A stretch of DNA of 33,915 nt from an uncultured bacterium. Its GTDB lineage: Bacteria; Cyanobacteriota; Vampirovibrionia; Obscuribacterales; Obscuribacteraceae. The notes below the pieces were generated by a model that saw nothing but the letters and a program-made list of their open reading frames with translations, did no database searches and was not told where the DNA came from. The DNA lies in assembly GCA_913063055.1 (NCBI GenBank), contig CAJXZK010000026.1:1-33915 (forward strand), read 5' to 3'. A program made the translations under genes and the position numbers. The first letter of the stretch is position 1. Each line of letters starts with the position of its first letter. Below, one piece after another: positions 13,510 to 22,155 of this stretch.

Positions 13510-14496
13510 TTATTTTGCTGAGTCAATCTGCTTAGTTGGAGTTATTCCAGCCATAGCCAATTTGCGTTTAATTTCGGGCATAGCTGCTCTTGCAGCAGCG
13601 ATACCAGCATCGATACCACGTTTGCCGTCAGACTTTTTGAAAGAAACGAGGTTGATACCAGTGGTATCAGGATGAATCAAAATATCTGCATTTTTGCCGC
13701 TTGGTCCATCAAAGGTTGCTAGTTGAATTCTCAGGGCCTGACGCGCCATCGAACCTAGTTTGCGGAAGTCTTTAATTGGTCTATCTTTTAGATATTCGTC
13801 AATGTCTACGGCGATAACTACATCAGCGCCCATTTCACGGGCGTGGTTAACAGGAACGTTATTGATCACTCCGCCATCACAGTAGAGATGATCGCCTATT
13901 TGAACTGGCTTTCTAAGCTCTGGCACAGCCGTGCTGGCTGTTAGGGCAACGCCAAGATCGCCTTCTGTTAAACGACAGCTTTTGCCACTCACAACGTCGG
14001 TGACAACGGCGGCATAAGGAATGTTGAATTGTTCGATTTTCTTGTCGCCCACGGCTTTGTCTGCGTAATTTCTGAACTTCCAGCCATAGTAGAGGCCGTC
14101 GTATGGGCGGTAACCAAACATTCTCAAAGTCAGCGCTGTTGGCTCAAGCAACAAGCGCAAAATTGGCATGGGCGCAAATTCTTTTGTGAATGTATTTTTC
14201 TCAAATACCTGAGCGATATCTTCGATAGGCATGCCTGATGCATAGAAGCCGCCAACCACCGAACCGATGCTTGTGCCCGCAATCAAGTCAATTGGAATAT
14301 TTTCCTCAAGTAAAACTTTGAGAACGCCTACGTGGGCTGAGCCTCTTGAGCCGCCACCGCCAAGAGCCAGACCGACCCGTGGTCGTTTGGAGTCTTTCGC
14401 CTCTTTGGCATCTGTAGAATCAAGTGCCAGTGCGCCGTTGGCCGCAAAGCAGCCACTCAGTGCTAGTGAAATTAAAGTGGCAAAAGTCTTGCGCAT
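13510..14496 (-). CDS. Patatin-like phospholipase, putative lipoprotein
   Basis: 328 aa. The N-terminus is a signal peptide with a lipobox-like end (LALSGC, Cys16), so it may be a lipoprotein; cleavage after ALA by signal peptidase I is the alternative. The patatin domain, from about residue 40, shows the oxyanion loop GGGGSRG (46-52), the nucleophile motif GTSIG (Ser76) and the catalytic DGG (Asp207), all intact. It belongs to the RssA/YchK-like bacterial patatin group and should hydrolyse acyl esters of lipids in the envelope. An 11-bp inverted repeat just upstream covers its ribosome binding site. It lies 90 bases downstream of the alpha-2-macroglobulin gene on the same strand. Confidence 0.9.
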   Translation of the reverse strand: MRKTFATLISLALSGCFAANGALALDSTDAKEAKDSKRPRVGLALGGGGSRGSAHVGVLKVLLEENIPIDLIAGTSIGSVVGGFYASGMPIEDIAQVFEKNTFTKEFAPMPILRLLLEPTALTLRMFGYRPYDGLYYGWKFRNYADKAVGDKKIEQFNIPYAAVVTDVVSGKSCRLTEGDLGVALTASTAVPELRKPVQIGDHLYCDGGVINNVPVNHAREMGADVVIAVDIDEYLKDRPIKDFRKLGSMARQALRIQLATFDGPSGKNADILIHPDTTGINLVSFKKSDGKRGIDAGIAAARAAMPEIKRKLAMAGITPTKQIDSAK

Positions 14497-14503
14497 GCGT
14501 AGG

Positions 14504-14544
14504 GCCCTCTAGGTATAGTGCAAGAATAACCTAGAGGGCACTAT
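14504..14544 (-). promoter_or_regulatory. Leader structure covering the patatin gene ribosome binding site
   Basis: On the minus strand the segments ATAGTGC and CCTCTAGGT are followed, after 7 bases, by their complements GCACTAT and ACCTAGAGG in the same order, with GC extending the second to an 11-bp perfect stem. The two stems cross, so they either exclude each other or form a pseudoknot. The strand ACCTAGAGGGC contains the Shine-Dalgarno AGAGGG about 9 bases before ATG 14496. Pairing it would block translation. Confidence 0.5.
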
Positions 14545-14585
14545 GTTTTCCTGAGTTTGCTCTGATGTAAAGAGGGTGCTGTCGC

Positions 14586-17500
14586 CTATTTCGCTGTGAT
14601 CTCCACCGCCAATCCATCTACCCATTGCTTGTTCTCATCGGTGTAATAGTGATAAGCACGGCTAGCTGGGCCAGTGTAGGTGCCAGGTACTGCAGCAATT
14701 AGGCTCAATGGAATATCGACCTTTGCTTCAGCATCTAGCGTGCGCCAGTAGAGCACTACTTCGCGACCACGCACTTCGTAAGCATCAATCTTGCCTTTCT
14801 TCACTAGCTCTTTCAATTGATCGTGCCGTGGTTCAAGGCCGCCAGGTAGGCCGATGATGGCCACAGGTGTTGGCACCACGGCCTTCTCTTTGTTGGTGAC
14901 AGTAACGTTTGCTTCTGTGGCATTACCTTCGGTCAGTTTGTTCTGAGCGAGCGAAACTTTCAAATCAAGTTTGCAGTGGTCTGAACTGGCTGGCTTGATA
15001 GCGTTGTAGTTGACCGCTATCGAGTATGGCATTGGTGCGCCGCCTTCCATGCGTAGCTCTAGTTTGTGGTCACCGGGTGTGAGTAGCTCACTGAGGTCAG
15101 GAAGCTTAATAGCACCGGTGGTGGCAGGGGTAAAGTCTGCCCAATCACCAATTGATTGTCCGTCAACATAAAGGCGCACCTTGCCTGGTGCTTTTGGTTT
15201 GGCACGCAATTTGTCGTAGGTAACAATGGCGCGCAGTGCCAGCACTGTTGATTGAGTAGAACCATAGCGTCCGGCCTTGCAGGAGTCGGCCAAGAACTTC
15301 ACTGATTTTTCCACGTTGCCGGCATAGGCCGGTTCGCGCATCCATGCCAATGTCGTTAGAGCCGCGCCTTCAACAGCCAGGGCTTCGCCTTCGCTGCCCA
15401 CAATCGAACTCTTAACCTCTCCAATGCTGCCGTCTGCTTTTTGCTTAGCCGCTAGCTTATCCATGAGCTTTTTAGCTTCGGCCCTATTGTCTGAGAGATA
15501 GAGAGCATTGGCGGCAAGTGCCAGCACATAGCTATTTTGGCTTGAGGCAGCGGCACTCTTGAGTGAGTCAATTTCGGGCTTGAGATCGGCAGCCGGTTGT
15601 CCGGTTTCAAGCAGCGACCATAAGATGTATGCGTTCGAGCAGTCTTTGTCTTCAATCCAGGTGTGCAGTGCTCGACGTTTGCGAGAGAAGCCGCCCTTGC
15701 CGTCTTTTTGTTTGAAGAGCCAGGCCCGAGTGGAAGCCACCATGTTCTTATCAACTTCGCGCACTTGAGCCATATCGCTGAAATGCATCAAACCAAAGGC
15801 TGTGAGCGCTTCGTGGCCTGGATTTTCGCCAAACCATTCGTAGCCTTTGTCTGGGCACCAGAAGCCAACCAACATCTTGTAACCGGTATCAAGCTTTTTG
15901 CGCGAGGCTTCCACCAGTTTGGGGTCGACTCCTGTGTGAGAGAGGAAATATTGCTGTGCCATGGTCAAAGGATAGCTAGTGGAGCAGGTCTGCTCAAAGC
16001 AGCCGCAGGGGTCTTGAATCAGCCTTTGCAGCGCTTCTGTCATATTGGCTAGTGGCGTTGGGTAGACTGCTGAATTGGAGGCGATACTACCGGCGATAAC
16101 TTCTTTGGGGATGGTGATAGTGTGCACCACCGATTTGCCCGGCTCAATCATGCCACCAAAACATTTTTCAATGGGGAAGCCTTTGGGTTTGACGCTTAGG
16201 GTTCTGGTTATTTTGTCTTGGAAAAGACCAGACTTAGCATTGAGAACTAAAGGGAAGGTACCCACGCCAAAAGCTGTCTCGCCAGATTTTGTGGCGCCTA
16301 GTTGCAGGGCCTCTACATCAATTGGTTGGATGTAGCGCACTCTGCCTCCGGCGCCAAGGGCGGAGCCATTTTTGACGAGGGGTAGCAGTTTGAATTTTGC
16401 TTTTGAGTTTGCGCCCGTTTCACCATTTAAGTCGATAGAGATATCAGGGCTGACGAGTTCGTTGCTGGTGGCATTGATCATGCTTACCGGTAACATAATG
16501 TGGTCGCCAGCGGTTACTTCTAATGGCATCTTAAGCTCGGCATAGAACGGTTGCACTGACTCAACACCGATATTGCTGGCACCAATCGAGCCACTACCGC
16601 TGTAGGCATCAGCGAAGACTCTAAATGTACTGACACTATCATTCAGACCAAAACTAACGGTTGCTTCACCTGTCTTGGCGTCAGTTTTAACGCCGCTATT
16701 CCAGAATAGAGTCTCAGTAAAGTCGACGCGATCGGTGGGGTTTCTGTCTTTGCGTACTTCATAAGCAAATTCACGCACCATAACTAGATCGTTCTGAGCC
16801 ATGCGCATATCAGCAACTTCGTTTTCGAACATGGCGTCTGCGCCAGCCATAATTCTTCCTCGGCGATTCATTACTTCAGCCTTGCCGATGGCTGCTTGCA
16901 GTTGATTACGAGTAGCGTCAGACTCTACCATCGCTTTCTTCTCAGATGCGCTCACGCTTGGCGGTGGTGGCAGCATTTTATTTGCGGCCACACTCGATAA
17001 ATCTTGGGGAGCGTCTGCTAATGGCTTGTCGTTTCCAGCATGTTCGTCATTTCTTGCCTGTGGTGCCATAGGGGCTACTGGCATAGCAGCGCCATTCTTG
17101 GCTCCGCCCATCCCTGCCTGCTGTGGTGCTGGGGCTGCTAGTGGCATAGCGCCCTTTTGTATAACTCCACCTATGCCCGGCGCACCAAAGGCCATGCCGC
17201 GAACCGCAAGCTGCATCATTCCATCTTCTTTCATGGCGCGCATCACTTCATGTTGCGCTTGTATCTTTAGCGCAACGACCCGACGCGCTTTGTCGCCATG
17301 CTCTTCAGCGAATTTAGTCAGGTTCATCAAGGCAAAGCGCCTCCAGCCCTGCGTGCCTAAGAGCAGGTCAGTGGCTAGTGCGGCTTTTGAGTTAGTGTCG
17401 TCGAGGTAAACATGAGCATCTGCCAGGTCCGAGACCTCCGGTTCTAGAAATGCCATAACCGGCAGTCTTGGTGCTTGTTCGCGCTTTTCGATCATTTCAA

Positions 17501-19028
17501 GCACACTGTCGTCAGTTACAGTTACACCAACAACTGCTGCAACTGGTTTGTCGTTTTCATCAGTGGCTTTGACCGTAAGCTTGGCTTTGTCTCCGGGAAT
17601 ATAGTTCTTCTTGTCAGCTTTGATGCTAATCTTTAGTGGGTGCTGTGGTGCGCGGAAGAGCAAGCGCTCAGCCAGGGGCACATCTTTGTCACTCCATATG
17701 GTGGCAGTCAAAACTCCTTCAACGTCATCAGGCACGGTAAATGTTACTGGCAATAGAGAGCCAGGTTTTACATCGTTGCGCTTGCTTAAATCGACATGAC
17801 ACTCTGATATAACAGTCTCACGCTTGGCCAGGGTGACACTGAATTTTTGGCTGCTAGAGCCCACGACTACGGTGACTGGCTGACCTTTGGCGAAGGTGTC
17901 TTGCTCAGCGCGAATTAATGCACCAGCGGCTTTTGCTTGCGGTAGCGGAAAAGTTGTCTTTATTCCGGCTGGTTCATTGATTGCCAGGAAATATTCTTTG
18001 TTAGCATCAGGTGTAAATTGAATGCGTCCCCGACCTTCGTGCTCGGTGGCAAATTCTGCCACCGTTACATTGCTGATGCTGCCGTTGCTTCCTTTGGCAA
18101 TGAGCTTTCCTGCCAGGTCTGCTGGTTTTCCATTGGGAAGAGTGGCTTGAATATAGAGTCGATTGGGGTAGCCAGCGATTAGATCGCCGCCTTCTGGATA
18201 CATTTTTAGATCCACTGTTTGCAGCAGAATTGGAATAGTCTTGGAGGCCGTCTCGACCACGCCACCATCTGCAATAATGAGCGCTAGAGTGCCTTCTCCC
18301 CGTGGAATGTCGTGGGGTAAATCTAAACTGACAGAGCAAAGACCACTGCTATCAACTTTGGCGGTGCCACCACTAATGGCGACTCCGTCGACAACTGCAG
18401 TAACTGATACTTTCGCACCAGCAGGCACTCCGCCTTCTGCTCGTTTGACATCTAGTGTGGCATTGACTTTCTCACCAGGGCCATAGCCGTCGCGCAAGAA
18501 TGTAATTTGTGATTTTAGCCGTGGTGCGCGGTAGGCTCTAATATCGAATTTTCTTTCGGCTGGTGCATGACCATTCCAGGGATAGGTCGCCTTGAGCAGA
18601 TACTGCCCACCTGCCTGACCTTCCGGAACCTTCCAGCTAAAGCCCCAACTGCTATCTTGGGTGCTAACGTTGCCCCGTGCCACCACATCACCTTTTGGTC
18701 CGGTAACTTCTATGGTGGCATTAACACCCTGGGTGTCTGAAATTGGTTTGTGACCATTGGCGCTCAATAAGATTCCCCGCACATAGACATTTTCGCCAGC
18801 TCTATAAATAGGTTTGTCAGTGCTAACGTAGGTCAAGTAACGGTCTTTGCCACCGAGTACATCGGTTGTAGCCTGACTTTTGTGCATAGTTATTTGCTCC
18901 GCCGTGCCTTTTTCTGCTTTAGGTAGATTGGCGAGCCCGTCGCCTTGCGGGCTGGCATAACTTCTATTGAGAAATAGCGAGCCTATTACTGCGATTGTGA
19001 CACCACCGAAAATCCATTGGCGAGACAT
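14586..19028 (-). CDS. Alpha-2-macroglobulin family protein with thioester site
   Basis: 1480 aa. A signal peptide of about 26 residues (ending SYA) has no lipobox, unlike E. coli YfhM. An MG2 domain with STDKPIYRAGE follows at about residues 69-79, then further macroglobulin domains. A flexible Met/Ala/Gly/Pro-rich stretch at about 620-690 is a good candidate for the bait region. Next comes the block ETLFWNSGVKTD typical of the family, then the thioester domain with GCFEQ at about 1009-1013 (Cys and Gln present; canonical GCGEQ), and a receptor-like C-terminal domain. Such proteins trap proteases: cleavage of the bait exposes the thioester, which bonds the attacker. No gene for the usual partner PBP1C is adjacent. 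Confidence 0.93.
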   Translation of the reverse strand: MSRQWIFGGVTIAVIGSLFLNRSYASPQGDGLANLPKAEKGTAEQITMHKSQATTDVLGGKDRYLTYVSTDKPIYRAGENVYVRGILLSANGHKPISDTQGVNATIEVTGPKGDVVARGNVSTQDSSWGFSWKVPEGQAGGQYLLKATYPWNGHAPAERKFDIRAYRAPRLKSQITFLRDGYGPGEKVNATLDVKRAEGGVPAGAKVSVTAVVDGVAISGGTAKVDSSGLCSVSLDLPHDIPRGEGTLALIIADGGVVETASKTIPILLQTVDLKMYPEGGDLIAGYPNRLYIQATLPNGKPADLAGKLIAKGSNGSISNVTVAEFATEHEGRGRIQFTPDANKEYFLAINEPAGIKTTFPLPQAKAAGALIRAEQDTFAKGQPVTVVVGSSSQKFSVTLAKRETVISECHVDLSKRNDVKPGSLLPVTFTVPDDVEGVLTATIWSDKDVPLAERLLFRAPQHPLKISIKADKKNYIPGDKAKLTVKATDENDKPVAAVVGVTVTDDSVLEMIEKREQAPRLPVMAFLEPEVSDLADAHVYLDDTNSKAALATDLLLGTQGWRRFALMNLTKFAEEHGDKARRVVALKIQAQHEVMRAMKEDGMMQLAVRGMAFGAPGIGGVIQKGAMPLAAPAPQQAGMGGAKNGAAMPVAPMAPQARNDEHAGNDKPLADAPQDLSSVAANKMLPPPPSVSASEKKAMVESDATRNQLQAAIGKAEVMNRRGRIMAGADAMFENEVADMRMAQNDLVMVREFAYEVRKDRNPTDRVDFTETLFWNSGVKTDAKTGEATVSFGLNDSVSTFRVFADAYSGSGSIGASNIGVESVQPFYAELKMPLEVTAGDHIMLPVSMINATSNELVSPDISIDLNGETGANSKAKFKLLPLVKNGSALGAGGRVRYIQPIDVEALQLGATKSGETAFGVGTFPLVLNAKSGLFQDKITRTLSVKPKGFPIEKCFGGMIEPGKSVVHTITIPKEVIAGSIASNSAVYPTPLANMTEALQRLIQDPCGCFEQTCSTSYPLTMAQQYFLSHTGVDPKLVEASRKKLDTGYKMLVGFWCPDKGYEWFGENPGHEALTAFGLMHFSDMAQVREVDKNMVASTRAWLFKQKDGKGGFSRKRRALHTWIEDKDCSNAYILWSLLETGQPAADLKPEIDSLKSAAASSQNSYVLALAANALYLSDNRAEAKKLMDKLAAKQKADGSIGEVKSSIVGSEGEALAVEGAALTTLAWMREPAYAGNVEKSVKFLADSCKAGRYGSTQSTVLALRAIVTYDKLRAKPKAPGKVRLYVDGQSIGDWADFTPATTGAIKLPDLSELLTPGDHKLELRMEGGAPMPYSIAVNYNAIKPASSDHCKLDLKVSLAQNKLTEGNATEANVTVTNKEKAVVPTPVAIIGLPGGLEPRHDQLKELVKKGKIDAYEVRGREVVLYWRTLDAEAKVDIPLSLIAAVPGTYTGPASRAYHYYTDENKQWVDGLAVEITAK

Positions 19029-19153
19029 AGTCAGCGCTCCTTTGAACTAGACTCACCGATTATGGCAGCGGCCAAATTGGCAAATAAGACGGTAAAGGCG
19101 GATAAAACTTCAGGGTAAACCGCAGGGTAGATTCAGATTACAAAGAAAAACAA

Positions 19154-19179
19154 AGCCGACGTCTGGTGGGACGTCGGCT
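19154..19179 (-). terminator. Rho-independent terminator of the stress-protein gene
   Basis: A 10-bp perfect stem AGCCGACGTC/GACGTCGGCT with a 6-base loop is followed on the minus strand by TTTGTTTTTCTTTG. It is 39 bases after the stop of the universal stress protein gene and separates it from the alpha-2-macroglobulin gene. Confidence 0.8.
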
Positions 19180-19217
19180 GCTTTATTTTAGTGCGGGCTA
19201 TGCTCGCTTAATCGTTT

Positions 19218-19652
19218 TTAAGCCTTGCTTTCGGACATTTTTAGAACGACAACTGTACAAGGTGCAGCATCAACGATTTCATCAGCAATGCTGCCGAACC
19301 ACAAGCGGCTGAAACCATGGCGGGCATGGCTGGGAACAATGGCTTCGTCTGCGCCATACTTCTTACATGCGCTGGCAATCGCCTGGGCTACTTCACCTTC
19401 GAGAATTTCAGCGGTGGCATCGATATTGAGCTTGGTTTTGAGGTCTTTGGCCATTTGCTCAAGAACGCCCTTCTCTTCAGCTCTTTCTATAGCGACAGTA
19501 TCGGGAATTCCGGGAGTAGAGACGTCGGCAAAACCTGGAACGATAACGTGCACAAGGTGAATTTGGGTTTCGCTGCTATATTTTTGCGCTGCAATCTCAT
19601 CGAGAGCGCTTTTGGCGCTTTCTTCGCCATCAATTGCCACAACGATCTTCAT
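19218..19652 (-). CDS. Universal stress protein (UspA family)
   Basis: 144 aa, the normal length of a single-domain UspA protein. It begins MKIVVAIDGEESA, has the central HLVHVIVPG strand, and ends SHARHGFSRLWFGSIADEIVDAAPCTVVVLK, which corresponds to the family's ATP-binding stretch (G..G...(8-9)GS). The first glycines of that motif are partly altered, so ATP binding is uncertain. It is cytoplasmic and usually induced by starvation or stress. It starts 22 bases after a small ORF on the same strand and has a strong terminator downstream. Confidence 0.9.
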   Translation of the reverse strand: MKIVVAIDGEESAKSALDEIAAQKYSSETQIHLVHVIVPGFADVSTPGIPDTVAIERAEEKGVLEQMAKDLKTKLNIDATAEILEGEVAQAIASACKKYGADEAIVPSHARHGFSRLWFGSIADEIVDAAPCTVVVLKMSESKA

Positions 19653-19674
19653 AATATTCCCCTAGGTAATGACT

Positions 19675-19854
19675 TTACTTGGACGCGATTGAGTCTACCA
19701 CTCTATCGATGTCTTTGAAAATCTCCCAGGAGCTTTTGGATTCGACTTGGCTCATATTGTCTCCCGTAGGCCAAAAGGCGTGGTCGTCTTCTAGCTGGAG
19801 CAGGCCGAAATACCTGTGGGCCAATACGTATTGGTTGTTTACTTTTTTAAGCAT
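19675..19854 (-). CDS. Small hypothetical protein upstream of the stress protein
   Basis: 59 aa from the ATG at 19854; a GTG at 19863 would add three residues. The sequence is soluble and rich in acidic and aromatic residues (YFGLLQLEDDHAFWPTGDN), without any family I recognise. It ends 22 bases before the universal stress protein gene and reads as the first gene of a two-gene operon. A short length and no known relatives keep confidence moderate. Confidence 0.5.
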   Translation of the reverse strand: MLKKVNNQYVLAHRYFGLLQLEDDHAFWPTGDNMSQVESKSSWEIFKDIDRVVDSIASK

Positions 19855-19890
19855 GACTAACACCCGCCCGGGGTGGAAAGAAGGTTGGTT

Positions 19891-20154
19891 TCAGGTATAG
19901 CGATATTTGAGGGCCAGGTTTTTGGGCATGTGCCCCTTGATGTCAGAACCGCTCGCCAGGTTGATTGTGGCGTAGTGAACGTTGCTGCCGCCCACTGAGC
20001 AGGCGTTAGCGGCCGGGAGGTCCATTCGCAGCAGGTTGGCAAAGGCAATTACATCACAGCTATTAACCAGCGCTCTTTTGCTTTCTCCGCCGCCACGGCC
20101 GATGACGAAGATTAGCAATGCTGAGAAAAGCGCAATTCCAAGAATTTGCTTCAT
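19891..20154 (-). CDS. Small secreted or membrane-anchored protein
   Basis: 87 aa from ATG 20154. It has a short basic start (MKQ), one hydrophobic segment (ILGIALFSALLIFVIG) and a polar region with two Cys (NSCDVIAF, ANACSVGG) that could form a disulfide outside the cell. Function unknown. It is on the same strand as the small gene and stress protein that follow, 37 bases upstream. Confidence 0.5.
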   Translation of the reverse strand: MKQILGIALFSALLIFVIGRGGGESKRALVNSCDVIAFANLLRMDLPAANACSVGGSNVHYATINLASGSDIKGHMPKNLALKYRYT

Positions 20155-20333
20155 TAGTAACAGGGCCTCGTGGGGAGCTGCAGGATGCACGTCATCCCAT
20201 CATAGAAGTACCCGTTTGCCCGTCTTCTTACTATTAGGATTGCTTAAGATTGTCAAGTGTGGGCTCTGTGTTCCGTTTCAAGCCATTATGGGCAGGGAAT
20301 AGCACTGGATGAGACATAGACAGGGGTTTAGCC

Positions 20334-20462
20334 TTGGCCGATAGCGCAGCAAATGACAAAGGCAAAGAGCGTGATGTGCCTCTAGCGCAGCAAGGTCTAG
20401 AACAGAGCGCGCTGGATAAGACGGACGCGCATGATTCTCGCATGCTGGTGTCTCTGACTTAA
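20334..20462 (+). other. Probable N-terminal piece of the C39-like protein, out of frame
   Basis: A TTG at 20334 with AGGGG 8 bases upstream opens a 42-codon frame (MADSAANDKGKERDVPLAQQ...) ending TAA at 20460-20462. It has the same polar, Asp/Ser/Gln-rich composition as the N-terminus of the next ORF, which is open in another frame from 20435 but lacks a good start. One -1 shift near 20450 would join them into a single protein of about 460 residues. Confidence 0.5.
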
Positions 20463-20503
20463 GAACTATCGAGTCGCAGCGAACCAATGCAAGTAATGGC
20501 TCT

Positions 20504-21721
20504 TTGCAGGATCGCCAGCGATTGATGGCTGGGCAAGATGAAAGTATTGAGATTGTTGGTTTCGAATCGAGCGCATCGAGGCATTCAAAGCTGAGAGAAA
20601 AAGACCTGCTCGCACCTGCTGCAAAGCCGGTCGATAGTTCGAAGTCGCTCCCTCAATCTGTGTCCAATGACGATGGACCGGAAAGGCCAATCATCGAGTA
20701 TCAGCCAGAGCAAGTCGGACCTATGGCTTTTTCTTTGGGTTTGGCCTATGAAGAGAATCGGACTTTCAGTCAGAAAATGACAGATTTTGCCATTGCTGCA
20801 AGCGGAAGGTTGCTCGATCCTGAAGACCAGAAAGCATACGCTCAGCAGCAGATAGACAAAGTTCTGGGAATTGGCGAGGGTCTTAACATCGCCAAGGACA
20901 GTACTAAGCTCGCAGCGGTTACTGCCTGGAATGCGCTAACTGATGGTTCAGTGGCTAGTTTCCTTGCTAAACCGCACGCCATAAATGATCCTATATTCAA
21001 AGCTGTTGGTGGCACATTTGATGCTATGGCACAAGATCCGAACCTGGTCAATAAGGTTTTAGTTGCGCTTGAAAGTCAGATAGTGCGTGAGAACGATAAA
21101 TACAGTGCCATGGAACCACGTGAGAAAGGTCGTTTTATCGGCGAAGTTATGTTTGCCATGTTTAATCCTGAGGGGAGCTCAGAGGCTGGCGAGGCTTCCT
21201 TGAAGATGGCTGATGGGTTAGCCTCACGCGTGGATAGGGCCGAGGGTTATCTGGGTGATTTGCGGGGTGAAGTAAAGGCCGGTGCTGGTGGTCGCTGGGA
21301 TGTTCTCAATGAGAGAGCTTCTCCAGATGTTGTTCAGCAGGTTGGTAGAATGTCCTGCGTGTCGGCTTGTGGTGAAATGCTGACGGAGGGCGCTATTAAG
21401 CAAAAGGATTTGCTGAATCAATTGGGTGCACCTGTGGCTACGAAATATCTTGCAAGAGTTCTTGGACCGATGTGGGATGGCGGTCCCGTCGATGAAGCTG
21501 CCTTAGAGGTTCTCTTGCATCGTGGTAGTTGGGTTGCTGATTTGAGAGAGCGGATGGGCCTGCGTTACGCGAGGCTTGAGCCTGCGCATGCTGTTATTGT
21601 TGATGGGGTGGATAATTCTGGGAACATTATGATTCGTGATCCAGCTCAGGCAACGAGATATGAGATGACTCGTTATGAATTTATGGAGGCTTGGACTGGA
21701 GTCGCCGTTTTTAGGAAGTAG
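20504..21721 (+). CDS. Protein with C-terminal C39-like cysteine peptidase domain, toxin-like
   Basis: 405 aa from a TTG at 20504; ATG at 20525 is an alternative, and the true N-terminus may lie in the frame starting at 20334. Residues 1-250 are polar and helical with no known domain. The last 130 residues carry a papain-like C39 triad: Cys285 in MSCVSACGEML (matching the C39 pattern C..AC..M, with Gln a few residues before), His362 in HAVIVDGVD, and Asp379 in IRDPA. C39 domains process leader peptides in bacteriocin exporters and also occur as effector tips of polymorphic toxins. There is no exporter here, and a small acidic gene follows at 6 bases, which favours a toxin/immunity pair. No signal peptide is visible. 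Confidence 0.7.
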   Translation: MQDRQRLMAGQDESIEIVGFESSASRHSKLREKDLLAPAAKPVDSSKSLPQSVSNDDGPERPIIEYQPEQVGPMAFSLGLAYEENRTFSQKMTDFAIAASGRLLDPEDQKAYAQQQIDKVLGIGEGLNIAKDSTKLAAVTAWNALTDGSVASFLAKPHAINDPIFKAVGGTFDAMAQDPNLVNKVLVALESQIVRENDKYSAMEPREKGRFIGEVMFAMFNPEGSSEAGEASLKMADGLASRVDRAEGYLGDLRGEVKAGAGGRWDVLNERASPDVVQQVGRMSCVSACGEMLTEGAIKQKDLLNQLGAPVATKYLARVLGPMWDGGPVDEAALEVLLHRGSWVADLRERMGLRYARLEPAHAVIVDGVDNSGNIMIRDPAQATRYEMTRYEFMEAWTGVAVFRK

Positions 21722-21727
21722 GATCTA

Positions 21728-22003
21728 ATGCTGAGGATTGCAAGAATGCTGACAATGCAACCGTTGTTGTTGAGAGCCCAAGGTGAAGGAGCTGATGGGT
21801 TTCAGAGTTACCTAGTATCTTTTGAAACAGGAGAGGGCGAGGTCGAGTATGTTTTCACTGTGGATGATCGTGATATCCCGGTGGTGAGAGCGGCTGACGA
21901 ATATACTGATGCTACTCTTTGTGATCCATTTGCCCCGAATCTATACAAAGCAATCCTCAATTTTCATAGTGCAAGGAGAACAGCTGCTTCCGCTATCTCT
22001 TGA
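21728..22003 (+). CDS. Small acidic protein, possible immunity partner of the C39-like protein
   Basis: 91 aa from ATG 21728, 6 bases after the C39-like gene, so certainly co-transcribed. The middle is acidic (FETGEGEVEYVFTVDDRDIP), a common trait of immunity proteins. There are no TM segments or signal. No family recognised; the immunity role is inferred from position and size only. Confidence 0.6.
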   Translation: MLRIARMLTMQPLLLRAQGEGADGFQSYLVSFETGEGEVEYVFTVDDRDIPVVRAADEYTDATLCDPFAPNLYKAILNFHSARRTAASAIS

Positions 22004-22155
22004 TCACCCAGAGTAGGCTGTTTGGGAGAGTATTTCAATAGTGCAGCTTCCACCGAGAATTAGTTGGCAACCATTGTCAGTTCGTGCAACTGGCGCGGCT
22101 CTCTATCATGTGAGTTTCTATTCTCGGGAATAATGAATTGTCTAGCTAGTTCTCG

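Noticed and set aside
17026..17409. Plus-strand ORFs opposite the alpha-2-macroglobulin and hrpB genes
   Set aside because: They are antisense to strongly supported genes and have no domain features; they reflect codon bias of the real strand.
20435..20462. Programmed -1 frameshift in the C39-like gene
   Set aside because: No X-XXY-YYZ heptamer in the overlap; an indel is simpler.
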